Source of the DNA: Clostridiaceae bacterium UBA4839
Lineage (GTDB): Bacteria > Bacillota > Clostridia > Clostridiales > Caloramatoraceae
Direction of reading: 5' to 3'
Assembly: GCA_002400085.1 (NCBI GenBank)
Contig: DHEX01000109.1
Coordinates: forward strand, 639-8,242
Length of the DNA stretch: 7,604 nucleotides
Shown here: positions 1-6,221 of the stretch, piece by piece
Numbering within the stretch: position 1 is the stretch's first letter
Layout of the letters: the number at the start of each line of letters is the position of its first letter
Notes under the pieces: model-generated
What the model was told of the DNA's origin: nothing
Databases searched by the model: none
The model's input: only the letters and a program-made list of their open reading frames with translations
Program-made: the position numbers and the translations under genes

Positions 1-444
1 AATAATGTTTAATTCATATGAATCCAAAATTTGCCTAACTATTTTTAAGTCATTTCGTAATGTCGATTTGGAAACAAACATTTCATTTTCAAGGTCTTCC
101 ATCTTTATGTAACCCTTTGCCAATAAAAAACGCTTGATAATATAATTAACACGGTTATCTTGATCAGTAAAGTCATTGGAAATCTCTTTGTCCTTATCAA
201 ATGACTGGCAATAAAATTTCAGAAATTGTTCGGCATTAATGATTTCTAATTTATAACCTTTTCCACTAATTGATTGAATTTTAGCACCTATTTTTTGACT
301 TTCACCTTGTAATACTTTTATATCATTTCTAACTGTTTTGTCGCTAACACCTAATTCTTCAGATATACGTTTAGCAGTCAGTATCCCTTTAAACTTGGTT
401 AAAAATAATAAAATTTGTTTTTGTCGATTTGTTAGCAAAGACAA
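1..444 (-). CDS. BglG/MtlR-type PRD transcriptional regulator, N-terminal part (cut by left edge)
   Basis: The reading frame is open for 148 codons from a TTG at 442-444 to the left edge, with no stop. The start is set by a strong Shine-Dalgarno box (AGGGAGG at 453-459, read on the minus strand) 8 bases ahead of the TTG; no ATG fits as well. Residues about 5-66 form a first winged helix (LTAKRISEELGVSDKTVRND, then a GKGYKL wing). Residues about 97-140 form a second, Mga-like helix-turn-helix (FVSKSTLRNDLKIV). Two N-terminal HTH domains are typical of PTS-controlled activators (MtlR, LicR, ManR), in which PRD and EIIA/EIIB-like domains follow. RNA-binding antiterminators begin with a CAT domain instead. 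The PRD part would lie beyond the edge and cannot be seen. Which sugar system it controls is unknown. Family call is firm; subfamily is inferred. Confidence 0.85.
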   Translation of the reverse strand, partial: MSLLTNRQKQILLFLTKFKGILTAKRISEELGVSDKTVRNDIKVLQGESQKIGAKIQSISGKGYKLEIINAEQFLKFYCQSFDKDKEISNDFTDQDNRVNYIIKRFLLAKGYIKMEDLENEMFVSKSTLRNDLKIVRQILDSYELNII

Positions 445-472
445 TTTAATTTCCTCCCTTGTGCAGCTAAAT

Positions 473-543
473 AAATTCGGAATTTAAAATCATTAATGAA
501 CAAATTACAGCAGAGATAAGAAAAATATATGGAATGAGCATAA
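473..543 (+). repeat. Repeat copy R1, left-end fragment of the intergenic repeat family
   Basis: Aligned by eye with the left end of copy R4 (6235-6305), it shows about five differences over some 65 bases, including the shared AACAAATTACAGC and GAGATAAGAAAAATATATGG blocks. Only the left end is present; the central GTAG hairpin and right end are missing. It ends about 14 bases from the Shine-Dalgarno box of the regulator gene, so it forms most of that gene's leader or promoter region. Confidence 0.8.
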
Positions 544-668
544 GTTTTTTCATAAACCATTTTACACTACCTCTTAATAAATTATAGAAGGCTCAATTGA
601 GCAAATCAATAAAAAAAGTCTAAATTATTACAGGCTTCTAATTTAAACTTTATATTTAGTATATTATA

Positions 669-694
669 TTCCGGCACCTTGTAGGGCGCCGGAA
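669..694 (-). terminator. GC-rich hairpin downstream of glpF, possible weak terminator
   Basis: TTCCGGC (669-675) pairs with GCCGGAA (688-694), and CC (677-678) with GG (685-686), across one A/C mismatch. It lies 54 bases past the glpF stop codon and is the only strong hairpin between glpF and the next minus-strand gene. On the minus strand the bases after the stem are AATATAATATAC, not a T run; the T run lies before the stem. As a glpF terminator it would therefore be a poor one. It could instead be a processing or mRNA-stability hairpin. Confidence 0.4.
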
Positions 695-747
695 AAAATA
701 TAAATATTAATTTTTAATGATCCTGCATTAAGCAAATTAAAATTTAA

Positions 748-1452
748 TTAAAATAATGCTGTAAACAATAATGCTCCAATTAATCCGCCAATGATTGGTC
801 CTACAACTGGAATCCATCCATATCCCCAATCTGAATCCCTCTTATCAGGAATAGGAAGTATTGCATGAGCAATTCTTGGTCCTAAGTCCCTTGCAGGGTT
901 AATAGCATATCCTGTAGGTCCACCAAGAGAAATACCAATTACCCAAATAAGTGCTGCTACAAAGAAAGTTGCAAGTCCTGGAGCTAAATCATTGATGCCA
1001 ATAAAGAGTATACCAAATACTAACATAAAAGTCCCAAGGATTTCTGTTAATAAGTTTGCTCCTACATTCCTAATAGCTGGTGCAGTACAGAAAATTCCAA
1101 GCTTTGCATCCTTATTCTCTGTAACTTTCCAATGTGGAAGATAGGCTAAATAAACAAGAAATGCTCCTAAAATTGCACCTATCATTTGTCCACCTATATA
1201 TGCCGGAACATCAGCCCATGCAACGCTGCCAATAGATGCAAGTGCAATTGTTACTGCAGGGTTTAAATGTGCTCCACTTATACTGCCAACAGCCAAAGCT
1301 CCCATTAATACAGCCAGTGCCCAGCCTGTTGTAATAACTATCCACCCTGAATTTTGTCCCTTTGATTTGTTTAAAGTGACATTGGCACAAACACCATCGC
1401 CTAAAAAGATGAGTATCATTGTACCTACAACCTCTGCCCAAAATATTGACAT
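748..1452 (-). CDS. glpF: Glycerol facilitator (aquaglyceroporin, MIP family)
   Basis: This 234-residue inner-membrane channel lets glycerol and other small uncharged solutes diffuse into the cell, where glycerol kinase normally traps glycerol. Both pore motifs are intact: GAHLNPAVT (NPA at 64-66) and GYAINPARDLGPR (NPA at 185-187). The Asp after NPAR (D189) marks the glycerol branch rather than strict water channels. W44 and R188 match the selectivity-filter Trp and Arg of E. coli GlpF; Y182 replaces the filter Phe. Six hydrophobic spans plus the two half-helices fit the family length, slightly short. The ATG at 1450-1452 follows AAAGGGAGGG (1459-1468) by 6 bases. No glycerol kinase or glycerol dehydrogenase gene is adjacent, so the gene appears to be transcribed alone from the region to its right. 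Glycerol as substrate is inferred from the motifs. Confidence 0.93.
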   Translation of the reverse strand: MSIFWAEVVGTMILIFLGDGVCANVTLNKSKGQNSGWIVITTGWALAVLMGALAVGSISGAHLNPAVTIALASIGSVAWADVPAYIGGQMIGAILGAFLVYLAYLPHWKVTENKDAKLGIFCTAPAIRNVGANLLTEILGTFMLVFGILFIGINDLAPGLATFFVAALIWVIGISLGGPTGYAINPARDLGPRIAHAILPIPDKRDSDWGYGWIPVVGPIIGGLIGALLFTALF

Positions 1453-1503
1453 TTTATACCCTCCCTTTTAATTTATTAATTAAAATTTGAGAATAGCTTT
1501 GTT

Positions 1504-1522
1504 AAGAGGATTTTATCCTCTT
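1504..1522 (-). promoter_or_regulatory. Perfect 8-bp hairpin in the glpF leader
   Basis: AAGAGGAT (1504-1511) and ATCCTCTT (1515-1522) pair perfectly around a 3-base loop, 52 bases ahead of the glpF start. Read on the plus strand it is followed by TTCTTTT and looks terminator-like, but no plus-strand gene lies upstream to need one. In the glpF transcript the stem is followed by AACAAAG, so it is not a simple terminator there. It may be a leader stem that affects mRNA stability or binds a regulator. Bacillus glpFK is controlled through a leader hairpin by GlpP, but no such link is shown here. Confidence 0.4.
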
Positions 1523-1689
1523 TTCTTTTGGGCATCATAACTGCATGTACATATGAACCACTAAAGGTTTTTTATGTGCCAGCTATTTAATCCTATTGTA
1601 TTTACTTTTCTAATCTATATTTATTATTATAATTTCAATTTTATTCTTACGATTCAAAACTTTTGTAATACCTTGGATACCACCCCGTA

Positions 1690-1926
1690 AAAGTCATTAT
1701 TAATGAACAAATTACAGCGGAGATAAGAAAAGCATGTAGATTAAAATGGTAGGGAGCGGTCTTGACCGTTCCGCCCCCCACGATTCCGTGCATCCCCCAG
1801 AGGAACGGTCAAGACCGTTCCCTACAGCTTGTCTGGCATTTTTCACCTTAGAACTTCTTTGCAAACGGTAAAGTGAATGGAATATATTTTTCTTATCTCC
1901 GCGGTGAATTAAATCTAAACTACAGA
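1690..1926 (+). repeat. Repeat copy R2, most complete member of the intergenic repeat family
   Basis: The left end (TAATGAACAAATTACAGC at 1701-1718, then GGAGATAAGAAAA) matches R1 and R4. The right end (1872-1926), read on the minus strand as CTGTAGTTTAGATTTAATTC then CCGCGGAGATAAG, matches the start of R3. The two ends share CGGAGATAAGAAAA in inverted orientation, so the element resembles a MITE with imperfect terminal inverted repeats. Its centre holds the 24-bp GTAG hairpin. Compared with R4 it lacks about 23 bases after GATAAGAAAA and the segment GTTCTTAGG. No reading frame encoding a transposase is present. Exact boundaries are uncertain, especially the degenerate left tip. Confidence 0.82.
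1749..1825. repeat. BIME-like double hairpin: two facing GTAG palindromes
   Basis: The left unit is GTAG (1749-1752) plus GGAGCGGTC-TT-GACCGTTCC (1753-1772). The right unit is the reverse: GGAACGGTC-AA-GACCGTTCC (1802-1821) plus CTAC (1822-1825). Each unit is a palindrome on its own, and the two pair with each other over 24 bp with a single G/T wobble. The 29-base loop is C-rich and holds CACG-ATTC-CGTG, a small inner stem. GTAG followed by an imperfect palindrome is the published signature of REP sequences; a REP with an inverted REP is a BIME. The REP label is inferred from this layout. Confidence 0.7.
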
Positions 1927-1954
1927 TTGAAATGAGCTAAGAATAAACTTGATG

Positions 1955-1983
1955 CAAAAAAAAGAGCAGGAAATCCTGCTCTT
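1955..1983 (-). terminator. Rho-independent terminator of the phospholipase/BI-1 operon
   Basis: On the minus strand AAGAGCAGG (1975-1983) pairs perfectly with CCTGCTCTT (1962-1970) around a 4-base loop. The T run continues without a break to 1956. The stem begins 7 bases after the TAG stop codon at 1991-1993. This is the clearest terminator in the window. Confidence 0.93.
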
Positions 1984-1990
1984 AAGATTG

Positions 1991-2683
1991 CTATTTGTTT
2001 CTTCTCCCAGTCAAATTCAATAAATATAAAAATATATTTATAAAATCGAGATATAACTCTAAAGCTCCAAGTATTGAATACTTTGAAACAGCTTCTACAT
2101 CTACGCTGTTATATACGCTATAATGTATATCCTTAATTTTTCTCATATCATAAGCTGTTATTCCGCTAAAAAGTACAACCCCAATAGCAGATATCATGAT
2201 GTCTACTGATGGCAAACGCAAAAACATATTTACAATGCTCATTACAATTATACCAATTAAGGACATATAGAAAAATTGTCCTAAACCTGATATATCCCTT
2301 TTTATACTCATTCCAATAAGCCCTGATGCCATAAACATAACTGCTGCGATAAAAAATGTTATATAAATTGATGATATTTCATATGCAATAAATATAGAAC
2401 TAAGCGTAAGGCCATTTAACGCTGCATAGATATAAAATCCACCTCTTGCTTCACTTAATGACATATTATCAATTCTTCTTGAAAGATAAACAACCAAGGC
2501 AATCTCAACAGCCATTATGACAAATACCATAAATGGATTGCCAAAAACTAAACTCAGCATTGCCTCACTGGAATAAGTTAAATAAGCAGCTAAAAATGTA
2601 ATAAAAAGACCTATTCCCATTTGAGACATTACCTTTGATGTAAAATCCACCTTACTTCTAACATAAACATCTTCATTATACAT
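1991..2683 (-). CDS. Bax inhibitor-1 / YetJ-like membrane protein (UPF0005)
   Basis: The protein is all-membrane, 230 residues, with about seven hydrophobic spans. The family signature sits at the C-terminus: TAYDMRKIKDIHY, then ALELYLDFINIFLYLLNL. D179 and D213 occupy the places of the acidic pair that gates the pH-sensitive calcium leak of B. subtilis YetJ. The loop between them is about 10 residues longer than in YetJ. A GTG at 2714-2716 would add 11 residues, but the ATG at 2681-2683 has an AAGGAAGT box (2691-2698) 7 bases ahead, so I start there. The gene lies 55 bases after the phospholipase gene on the same strand and is followed at once by a strong terminator, so the two are probably one operon. 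Calcium leak or membrane-stress control is an inference from the family; the bacterial role is poorly known. Confidence 0.88.
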   Translation of the reverse strand: MYNEDVYVRSKVDFTSKVMSQMGIGLFITFLAAYLTYSSEAMLSLVFGNPFMVFVIMAVEIALVVYLSRRIDNMSLSEARGGFYIYAALNGLTLSSIFIAYEISSIYITFFIAAVMFMASGLIGMSIKRDISGLGQFFYMSLIGIIVMSIVNMFLRLPSVDIMISAIGVVLFSGITAYDMRKIKDIHYSVYNSVDVEAVSKYSILGALELYLDFINIFLYLLNLTGRRNK

Positions 2684-2738
2684 AATAATCACTTCCTTAT
2701 AATCTTTAATTTTCACCTATATGCCCACTTTATTATAT

Positions 2739-3521
2739 TTATAAAGAGCTTAAACATTTTGAAGCTAAAACATATCCTCTTTCAAACATAAGATTTAAAA
2801 AGTCCTTTTCAAATCTTATTGTATCTCTTGGCTTTATTTTTATATCAGGCCTTAATATTATTATATCCTTTTTATTATAGAAATTATATATATAATCTGG
2901 AGGCATATAACCATCTTTAAGCCCTATAATAATCAATTTATCTACATTATATTTTTTAAAAGGTTCTAAAAAATTATTATTTAATATCCCACCATCAAGA
3001 TTATATCCATCATATATGCCATTTTTTACATCTTCTTTAAAATTATCAAATAATTTTTTTGTATCATAATCTCTTATAAGTTCCTCAACGTCCCTATCGC
3101 TTTTTAATCTTGCAGGTAAAAGTGAACTATATTTAACTGCATCTATTGCTTTTTCATAGCTTGCCTTCTTAACATTTACAACTTTCTCGTTTAGTTCCTG
3201 ATTATTTATATTTACATAATTTACAAAAAATTCTTTTACATTTTGGTTAACTCCTTCTAATTTCTTCATATAATCTATTAGTGAAGAATTATCAATAACC
3301 ATTCCCAATTTAATATTAAAGTCATCTTCATTTGGATCTATATAAAACTTTTCAAGCTCATTATATGAACCCTTCATAACAAAATAACCATTAAAAGCTC
3401 CAATTGAAGTTCCAGTAACTATTTGTGGCTCTATATTTGCCTCATGAAATCTTTTTAATGCACCACCTTGAAAAGCTCCCTTAGCTCCGCCGCCAATAAG
3501 GCACATTCCAATAATCATCAT
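2739..3521 (-). CDS. Patatin-like phospholipase (RssA/YchK-type serine lipid hydrolase)
   Basis: This is a 260-residue patatin-fold protein predicted to hydrolyse acyl esters of membrane lipids with a Ser-Asp dyad. All landmarks are present: the glycine-rich oxyanion-hole loop GGGAKGAFQGGAL (10-22), the nucleophile elbow GTSIG (37-41, Ser39), and the DGG catalytic Asp (D176). No signal peptide or membrane span is seen, so it should act in the cytoplasm or on the inner membrane face. Its length is normal for small bacterial members. Two ATGs stand in tandem (3519-3521 and 3516-3518); the GGAGTG box at 3524-3529 is only 2 bases from the first and 5 from the second, so the second may be the real start. 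It is the first gene of a likely operon with the BI-1-like gene. The substrate is unknown. Confidence 0.9.
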   Translation of the reverse strand: MMIIGMCLIGGGAKGAFQGGALKRFHEANIEPQIVTGTSIGAFNGYFVMKGSYNELEKFYIDPNEDDFNIKLGMVIDNSSLIDYMKKLEGVNQNVKEFFVNYVNINNQELNEKVVNVKKASYEKAIDAVKYSSLLPARLKSDRDVEELIRDYDTKKLFDNFKEDVKNGIYDGYNLDGGILNNNFLEPFKKYNVDKLIIIGLKDGYMPPDYIYNFYNKKDIIILRPDIKIKPRDTIRFEKDFLNLMFERGYVLASKCLSSL

Positions 3522-3535
3522 ATCACTCCAAACTC

Positions 3536-3552
3536 ATTATAGAATAATTATA
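3536..3552 (-). promoter_or_regulatory. Candidate -10 boxes for the phospholipase/BI-1 operon
   Basis: Two TATAAT hexamers read on the minus strand at 3547-3552 and 3536-3541. The second lies so close to the Shine-Dalgarno box that it would leave almost no leader, so the first is the better choice. Neither has a good TTGACA-like -35 at 16-18 bases; the region is very AT-rich and such hexamers arise by chance. Confidence 0.3.
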
Positions 3553-3631
3553 ATAAAAAATTGATAAATAATAAATTAATAAATGGTTAAAATTTAATGT
3601 ACATTTATATAAGATAGAAAACATTGGATTG

Positions 3632-3731
3632 CTGTAATTCACAATTTAGATTTAATCCACCGCTGCGATAAGAAAAATATATTCCATTCACTTTGACCTT
3701 TGCAAAGATGTTCTAAGGATTAAAATTTAAT
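3632..3731 (-). repeat. Repeat copy R3, right-end fragment in inverted orientation
   Basis: CTGTAATTCACAATTTAGAT, then TTAATCCACCG, GATAAGAAAAATATATTCCA, TTCACTTT, TTTGCAAAGATGTTCTAAGG. This matches the right end of R2 read on the minus strand (from about 1926 down to 1847) with few changes. The GTAG hairpin is absent. It lies in the divergent region between the phospholipase and the cation transporter, and its inner edge reaches the probable promoter of the transporter. A TATAATTCG stretch just after it (3734-3742) loosely resembles an element tip again. Confidence 0.78.
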
Positions 3732-3739
3732 AGTATAAT
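3711..3739 (+). promoter_or_regulatory. Candidate promoter of the cation transporter gene
   Basis: A consensus TATAAT (3734-3739) has TTCTAA (3711-3716) 17 bases upstream. The -10 is perfect but the -35 is poor, and other AT-rich hexamers lie nearby. The -35 falls within repeat copy R3, so the repeat could supply part of the promoter. Confidence 0.3.
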
Positions 3740-3811
3740 TCGCATTTTAGATATATAATATATTTTAAAACGTATTTAAGCAACACTTTTAACTAATAAT
3801 TTAGGAGTGAT

Positions 3812-4978
3812 ATGATGTTAGCACAATGGCTGGTTAAAAAAACAGCAAATGACAGTGTGAAAAACAAAAGGCAGAAAATAGGATATCTGGGAGGTATTGT
3901 AGGCATTGTTGTAAATTCTATTCTTTTTGCATCAAAACTTGCCATTGGCATGTTTTTAAATAGTGTTTCTATCCTTGCTGATGCTTTTAACAATTTATCA
4001 GATTTAGGATCGTGCCTTGTTACTATAATTGGTTTTAAAATTGCAGATAAGCCTGCTGATAAGGATCACCCCTTTGGGCATGGGAGAGGGGAATACATTG
4101 CAGGCCTTATTGTTTCGTTTATGGTTATTTTAGTAGGCTTAGAGTTTACTAAAACATCCATTAATAGAATAACAAACCCAGTGAAAATTGAGTTCAGCTT
4201 GATTTCATTTATAATTTTAATTATTTCTATAATAGCAAAAGCTTGGCTTGGATACTTCAATAAATATTTAAGCAAGGAAATTTCCTCAGGAACTTTAAAT
4301 GCGAACTCCTTTGACAGCTTTGCAGATGTTATTACAACTTCTTGTGTTGCTTCTTCACTGGTTATTTCAAAATATACAGATATACCTATAGACGGATATA
4401 TTGGGCTTTTAGTTTCAATTTTTGTTCTATATGAAGGCTACAGCCTTATTAAAGAAACAATAAGCCCGCTTTTAGGGGAAGCGCCAGAGCCTGAATTAGT
4501 TAAATCTATAGTAAATGCAGTAATGTCCTATGAAAACATTATTGGTGTCCATGATTTAATAATACACAGCTATGGTACTGGAAAATATATGGCAACTATT
4601 CATGCAGAAGTTCCATCCTCTATACCGGTTATGGATGCTCATGAAATAATTGATAAAGCAGAAAGAGAAATATCTGAAAAATTTGACATAATACTTGTAA
4701 TTCATATGGATCCTATAAATATTGATGATGAAGAAATCAACAAAACAAGGATTAAAATTGAAGAGATATTAAAAAGCTTTCCAGCGGTTAGAAGTATACA
4801 TGACTTTAGAATTGTTGGGAAAGAGCCAAATAAAAATATACTGTTTGATATTGTAGTTTCAAGGGATGTCTCTCATGATGACCTTCCATCTCTTGTAGCT
4901 GAAATTAAAAATACAGTTCATAAAAAATATCCAAGTTATAACCTAGTAATTGAATGTGACAGGGATTATACTATATAG
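3812..4978 (+). CDS. Cation diffusion facilitator with duplicated C-terminal domain (possible Mn2+ exporter)
   Basis: The 388-residue inner-membrane CDF antiporter is predicted to export a divalent metal in exchange for protons. About six membrane spans cover residues 27-215, with the family block KDHPFGHGRGEYIA at 84-97. The transport site reads N60/D64 in span 2 (NNLSD) and D168/D172 in span 5 (DSFAD). This N-D-D-D set resembles the manganese exporter MntE rather than the His/Asp set of zinc CDFs, so manganese is my best guess. The tail is long: one cytoplasmic domain (about 230-301, beginning VHDLIIHSYGTGKYM) is followed by a second, similar one (about 310-386, beginning IHDFRIVGKEPN). Two tandem ATGs follow GGAGTG (3804-3809); the second (3815) is better spaced, so the true start may be one codon later. 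It diverges from the phospholipase gene. Confidence 0.9.
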   Translation: MMLAQWLVKKTANDSVKNKRQKIGYLGGIVGIVVNSILFASKLAIGMFLNSVSILADAFNNLSDLGSCLVTIIGFKIADKPADKDHPFGHGRGEYIAGLIVSFMVILVGLEFTKTSINRITNPVKIEFSLISFIILIISIIAKAWLGYFNKYLSKEISSGTLNANSFDSFADVITTSCVASSLVISKYTDIPIDGYIGLLVSIFVLYEGYSLIKETISPLLGEAPEPELVKSIVNAVMSYENIIGVHDLIIHSYGTGKYMATIHAEVPSSIPVMDAHEIIDKAEREISEKFDIILVIHMDPINIDDEEINKTRIKIEEILKSFPAVRSIHDFRIVGKEPNKNILFDIVVSRDVSHDDLPSLVAEIKNTVHKKYPSYNLVIECDRDYTI

Positions 4979-4988
4979 TTTGTCCGAT

Positions 4989-5041
4989 GGTGTAGCATCC
5001 GTAATCCCCCGCTTAACGCGGAGAACAACGGATGCTACACC
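4989..5041. repeat. 14-bp hairpin with GTAG/CTAC arms after the transporter gene
   Basis: GGTGTAGCATCCGT (4989-5002) pairs perfectly with ACGGATGCTACACC (5028-5041). The 25-base loop holds a C run and an inner stem CCGC/GCGG (5009-5012 with 5018-5021). It starts 10 bases after the transporter stop codon, but no T run follows on either strand, so it is not a standard terminator. Long arms, a C-rich loop and an inner mini-stem recall the R2 hairpin, although the arm sequence differs. Confidence 0.75.
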
Positions 5042-5050
5042 CCTGGATAA

Positions 5051-5116
5051 GTGATTCTAAGACTCAGATGAAGAAAGAGGCCTCATAAGCAAGCTCTACT
5101 TGAATCTAAGAATCGC
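5051..5116. repeat. Imperfect long inverted repeat upstream of the peptidase gene
   Basis: GTGATTCT (5051-5058) pairs with AGAATCGC (5109-5116) with one wobble. Pairing continues inward with breaks: AGA with TCT, TCA with TGA, then scattered pairs. The apex contains the palindrome GAGGCCTC (5077-5084). It lies 9 bases from the preceding hairpin and unlike it has a low-GC outer stem, so it is probably a separate element. No T run follows. Confidence 0.6.
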
Positions 5117-5176
5117 TGATTAATTTCATTTACAAATACCATTTATTTTGTTACATTAATGTTGGAGGTGTTTTTT

Positions 5177-6211
5177 ATGGAAGAATACATGGATTATATT
5201 GTAAACCAAATTGAATCACTTGCAAAAATCCCAAGTCCCACGGGATATACTTACAGGGCAATAGAATATATAAAGGAAAATTTAAAAAAGTTAAATGTAG
5301 ATTGCACTATAACAAACAAAGGAACACTTATTGTAACTTTTGATGGTAAAAACAACGAAAAAGAAAGAGCAATATCAGCTCACGTTGATACTTTAGGAGC
5401 AATGGTTAAGGAAATAAAGAGCAATGGGCATATTGCTATGGATATAATAGGAGGGTATATGCTCAACGCTGTTGAATGTGAAAACTGTGTAATTGAAACC
5501 ATGGATGGAAAAGATTACACAGGCACAATTTTAACTACAAAGCCTTCTGTACATATCTATGACAATGCTGATGAGCTTAAAAGAAGTTTAGAAAATATGG
5601 AAGTTGTAATTGATGAAAAAGTTGAAAACAAGGATGATGTTTTAAAGCTTGGAATAGACGTAGGCGATTTTATTTTCTTAGATCCAAGAACTCAAGTTAC
5701 CAAAAGCGGATTCATTAAATCAAGACATTTAGATGATAAAGCCAGTGCAGGAATTCTTCTTGGCATCATTAAATGGATAGTAGAAAATAATATAGTGCCA
5801 GAGTATAAAACCAATTTTATTTTTAGTGTTTATGAAGAAGTAGGTCATGGTGCTTCCTCTATTCCCAAAAATGTATTTGAGTTTATAGCAGTGGATATGG
5901 GAGCCCCTGGAGAAGGACAAAATTCCAGTGAATATGCTGTCTGCATTTGTGCAAAGGATTCTACAGGTCCGACAGACTTTGAACTAAGGAAAAAGCTTAT
6001 TAATATCTGTAAAGAAAATAATATAAATTATAGAACTGATATATATCCACATTATGGTTCAGATGCTGCTGCTGCACTTCGTTCAGGAAATGATTTTAAA
6101 AGTGCGATTATAGGGACAGGAGTTTTTGCATCCCATGCTTATGAAAGAACCCATGAGGATGGAGTTTTAAATACCGCAAAACTAATATCAAAGTATATAA
6201 TATCAAAATAG
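5177..6211 (+). CDS. M42 family metallo-aminopeptidase (glutamyl aminopeptidase/endoglucanase-like)
   Basis: The 344-residue cytoplasmic peptidase should remove N-terminal residues from peptides using two metal ions, usually as a large self-compartmentalised complex in this family. The metal ligands are all visible: H69 in SAHVDTLG, the bridging Asp186 in RHLDDKASAG, E221 beside the catalytic base E220 in YEEVGHG, D240 in AVDMGAPGEG, and H320 in FASHAYERTH. The region between, about 90-165, is the PDZ-like dimerisation domain that marks M42. An ATG at 5159 is in frame but lies before the GGAGGTG box (5164-5170); the ATG at 5177 is 6 bases after that box and is the true start. Residue preference cannot be told from sequence. 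The reductase gene follows on the same strand, but repeat copy R4 separates them, so co-transcription is uncertain. Confidence 0.92.
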   Translation: MEEYMDYIVNQIESLAKIPSPTGYTYRAIEYIKENLKKLNVDCTITNKGTLIVTFDGKNNEKERAISAHVDTLGAMVKEIKSNGHIAMDIIGGYMLNAVECENCVIETMDGKDYTGTILTTKPSVHIYDNADELKRSLENMEVVIDEKVENKDDVLKLGIDVGDFIFLDPRTQVTKSGFIKSRHLDDKASAGILLGIIKWIVENNIVPEYKTNFIFSVYEEVGHGASSIPKNVFEFIAVDMGAPGEGQNSSEYAVCICAKDSTGPTDFELRKKLINICKENNINYRTDIYPHYGSDAAAALRSGNDFKSAIIGTGVFASHAYERTHEDGVLNTAKLISKYIISK

Positions 6212-6221
6212 CAGTGTTAAT

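Larger units (their letters stand above)
445..747. other. Intergenic region between regulator gene and glpF
   Basis: No convincing gene is present in these 303 bases. They hold the leader and Shine-Dalgarno box of the regulator gene, repeat copy R1 (about 473-543), an 11-base motif TTTACACTACC (561-571) that also flanks repeat copy R4, a perfect 12-base palindrome GCTCAATTGAGC (591-602), and a GC-rich hairpin (669-694) that follows glpF. The rest is plain AT-rich sequence. Confidence 0.7.
1453..1990. other. Long intergenic region upstream of glpF
   Basis: No gene is supported in these 538 bases. Reading leftwards from the right end, they hold the terminator of the phospholipase/BI-1 operon (1955-1983), the most complete repeat copy R2 (about 1690-1926), an AT-rich stretch that probably carries the glpF promoter (a TATAAT reads on the minus strand at 1626-1631, but no well-spaced -35 was found), a hairpin in the glpF leader (1504-1522), and the glpF Shine-Dalgarno box. 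Confidence 0.7.

Noticed and set aside
1211..1441. A 76-residue minus-strand frame inside glpF
   Set aside because: It lies in another frame of a gene with intact NPA motifs and has no sign of its own translation.
1538..1580. AACC/GGTT mini-stem followed by TTTTTT on the plus strand near 1556-1575
   Set aside because: Only four base pairs, and no plus-strand gene lies upstream that would need a terminator.
3793..3993. Minus-strand frame opposite the start of the cation transporter gene
   Set aside because: It is antisense to conserved transporter coding sequence and has no ribosome binding site; it is a shadow of the real gene.
5129..5157. Promoter-like TTTACA with a 17-base spacer and TACATT before the peptidase gene
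   Set aside because: The expected transcription start would fall on the Shine-Dalgarno box (5164-5170), leaving no usable leader. The match is probably chance in AT-rich DNA.
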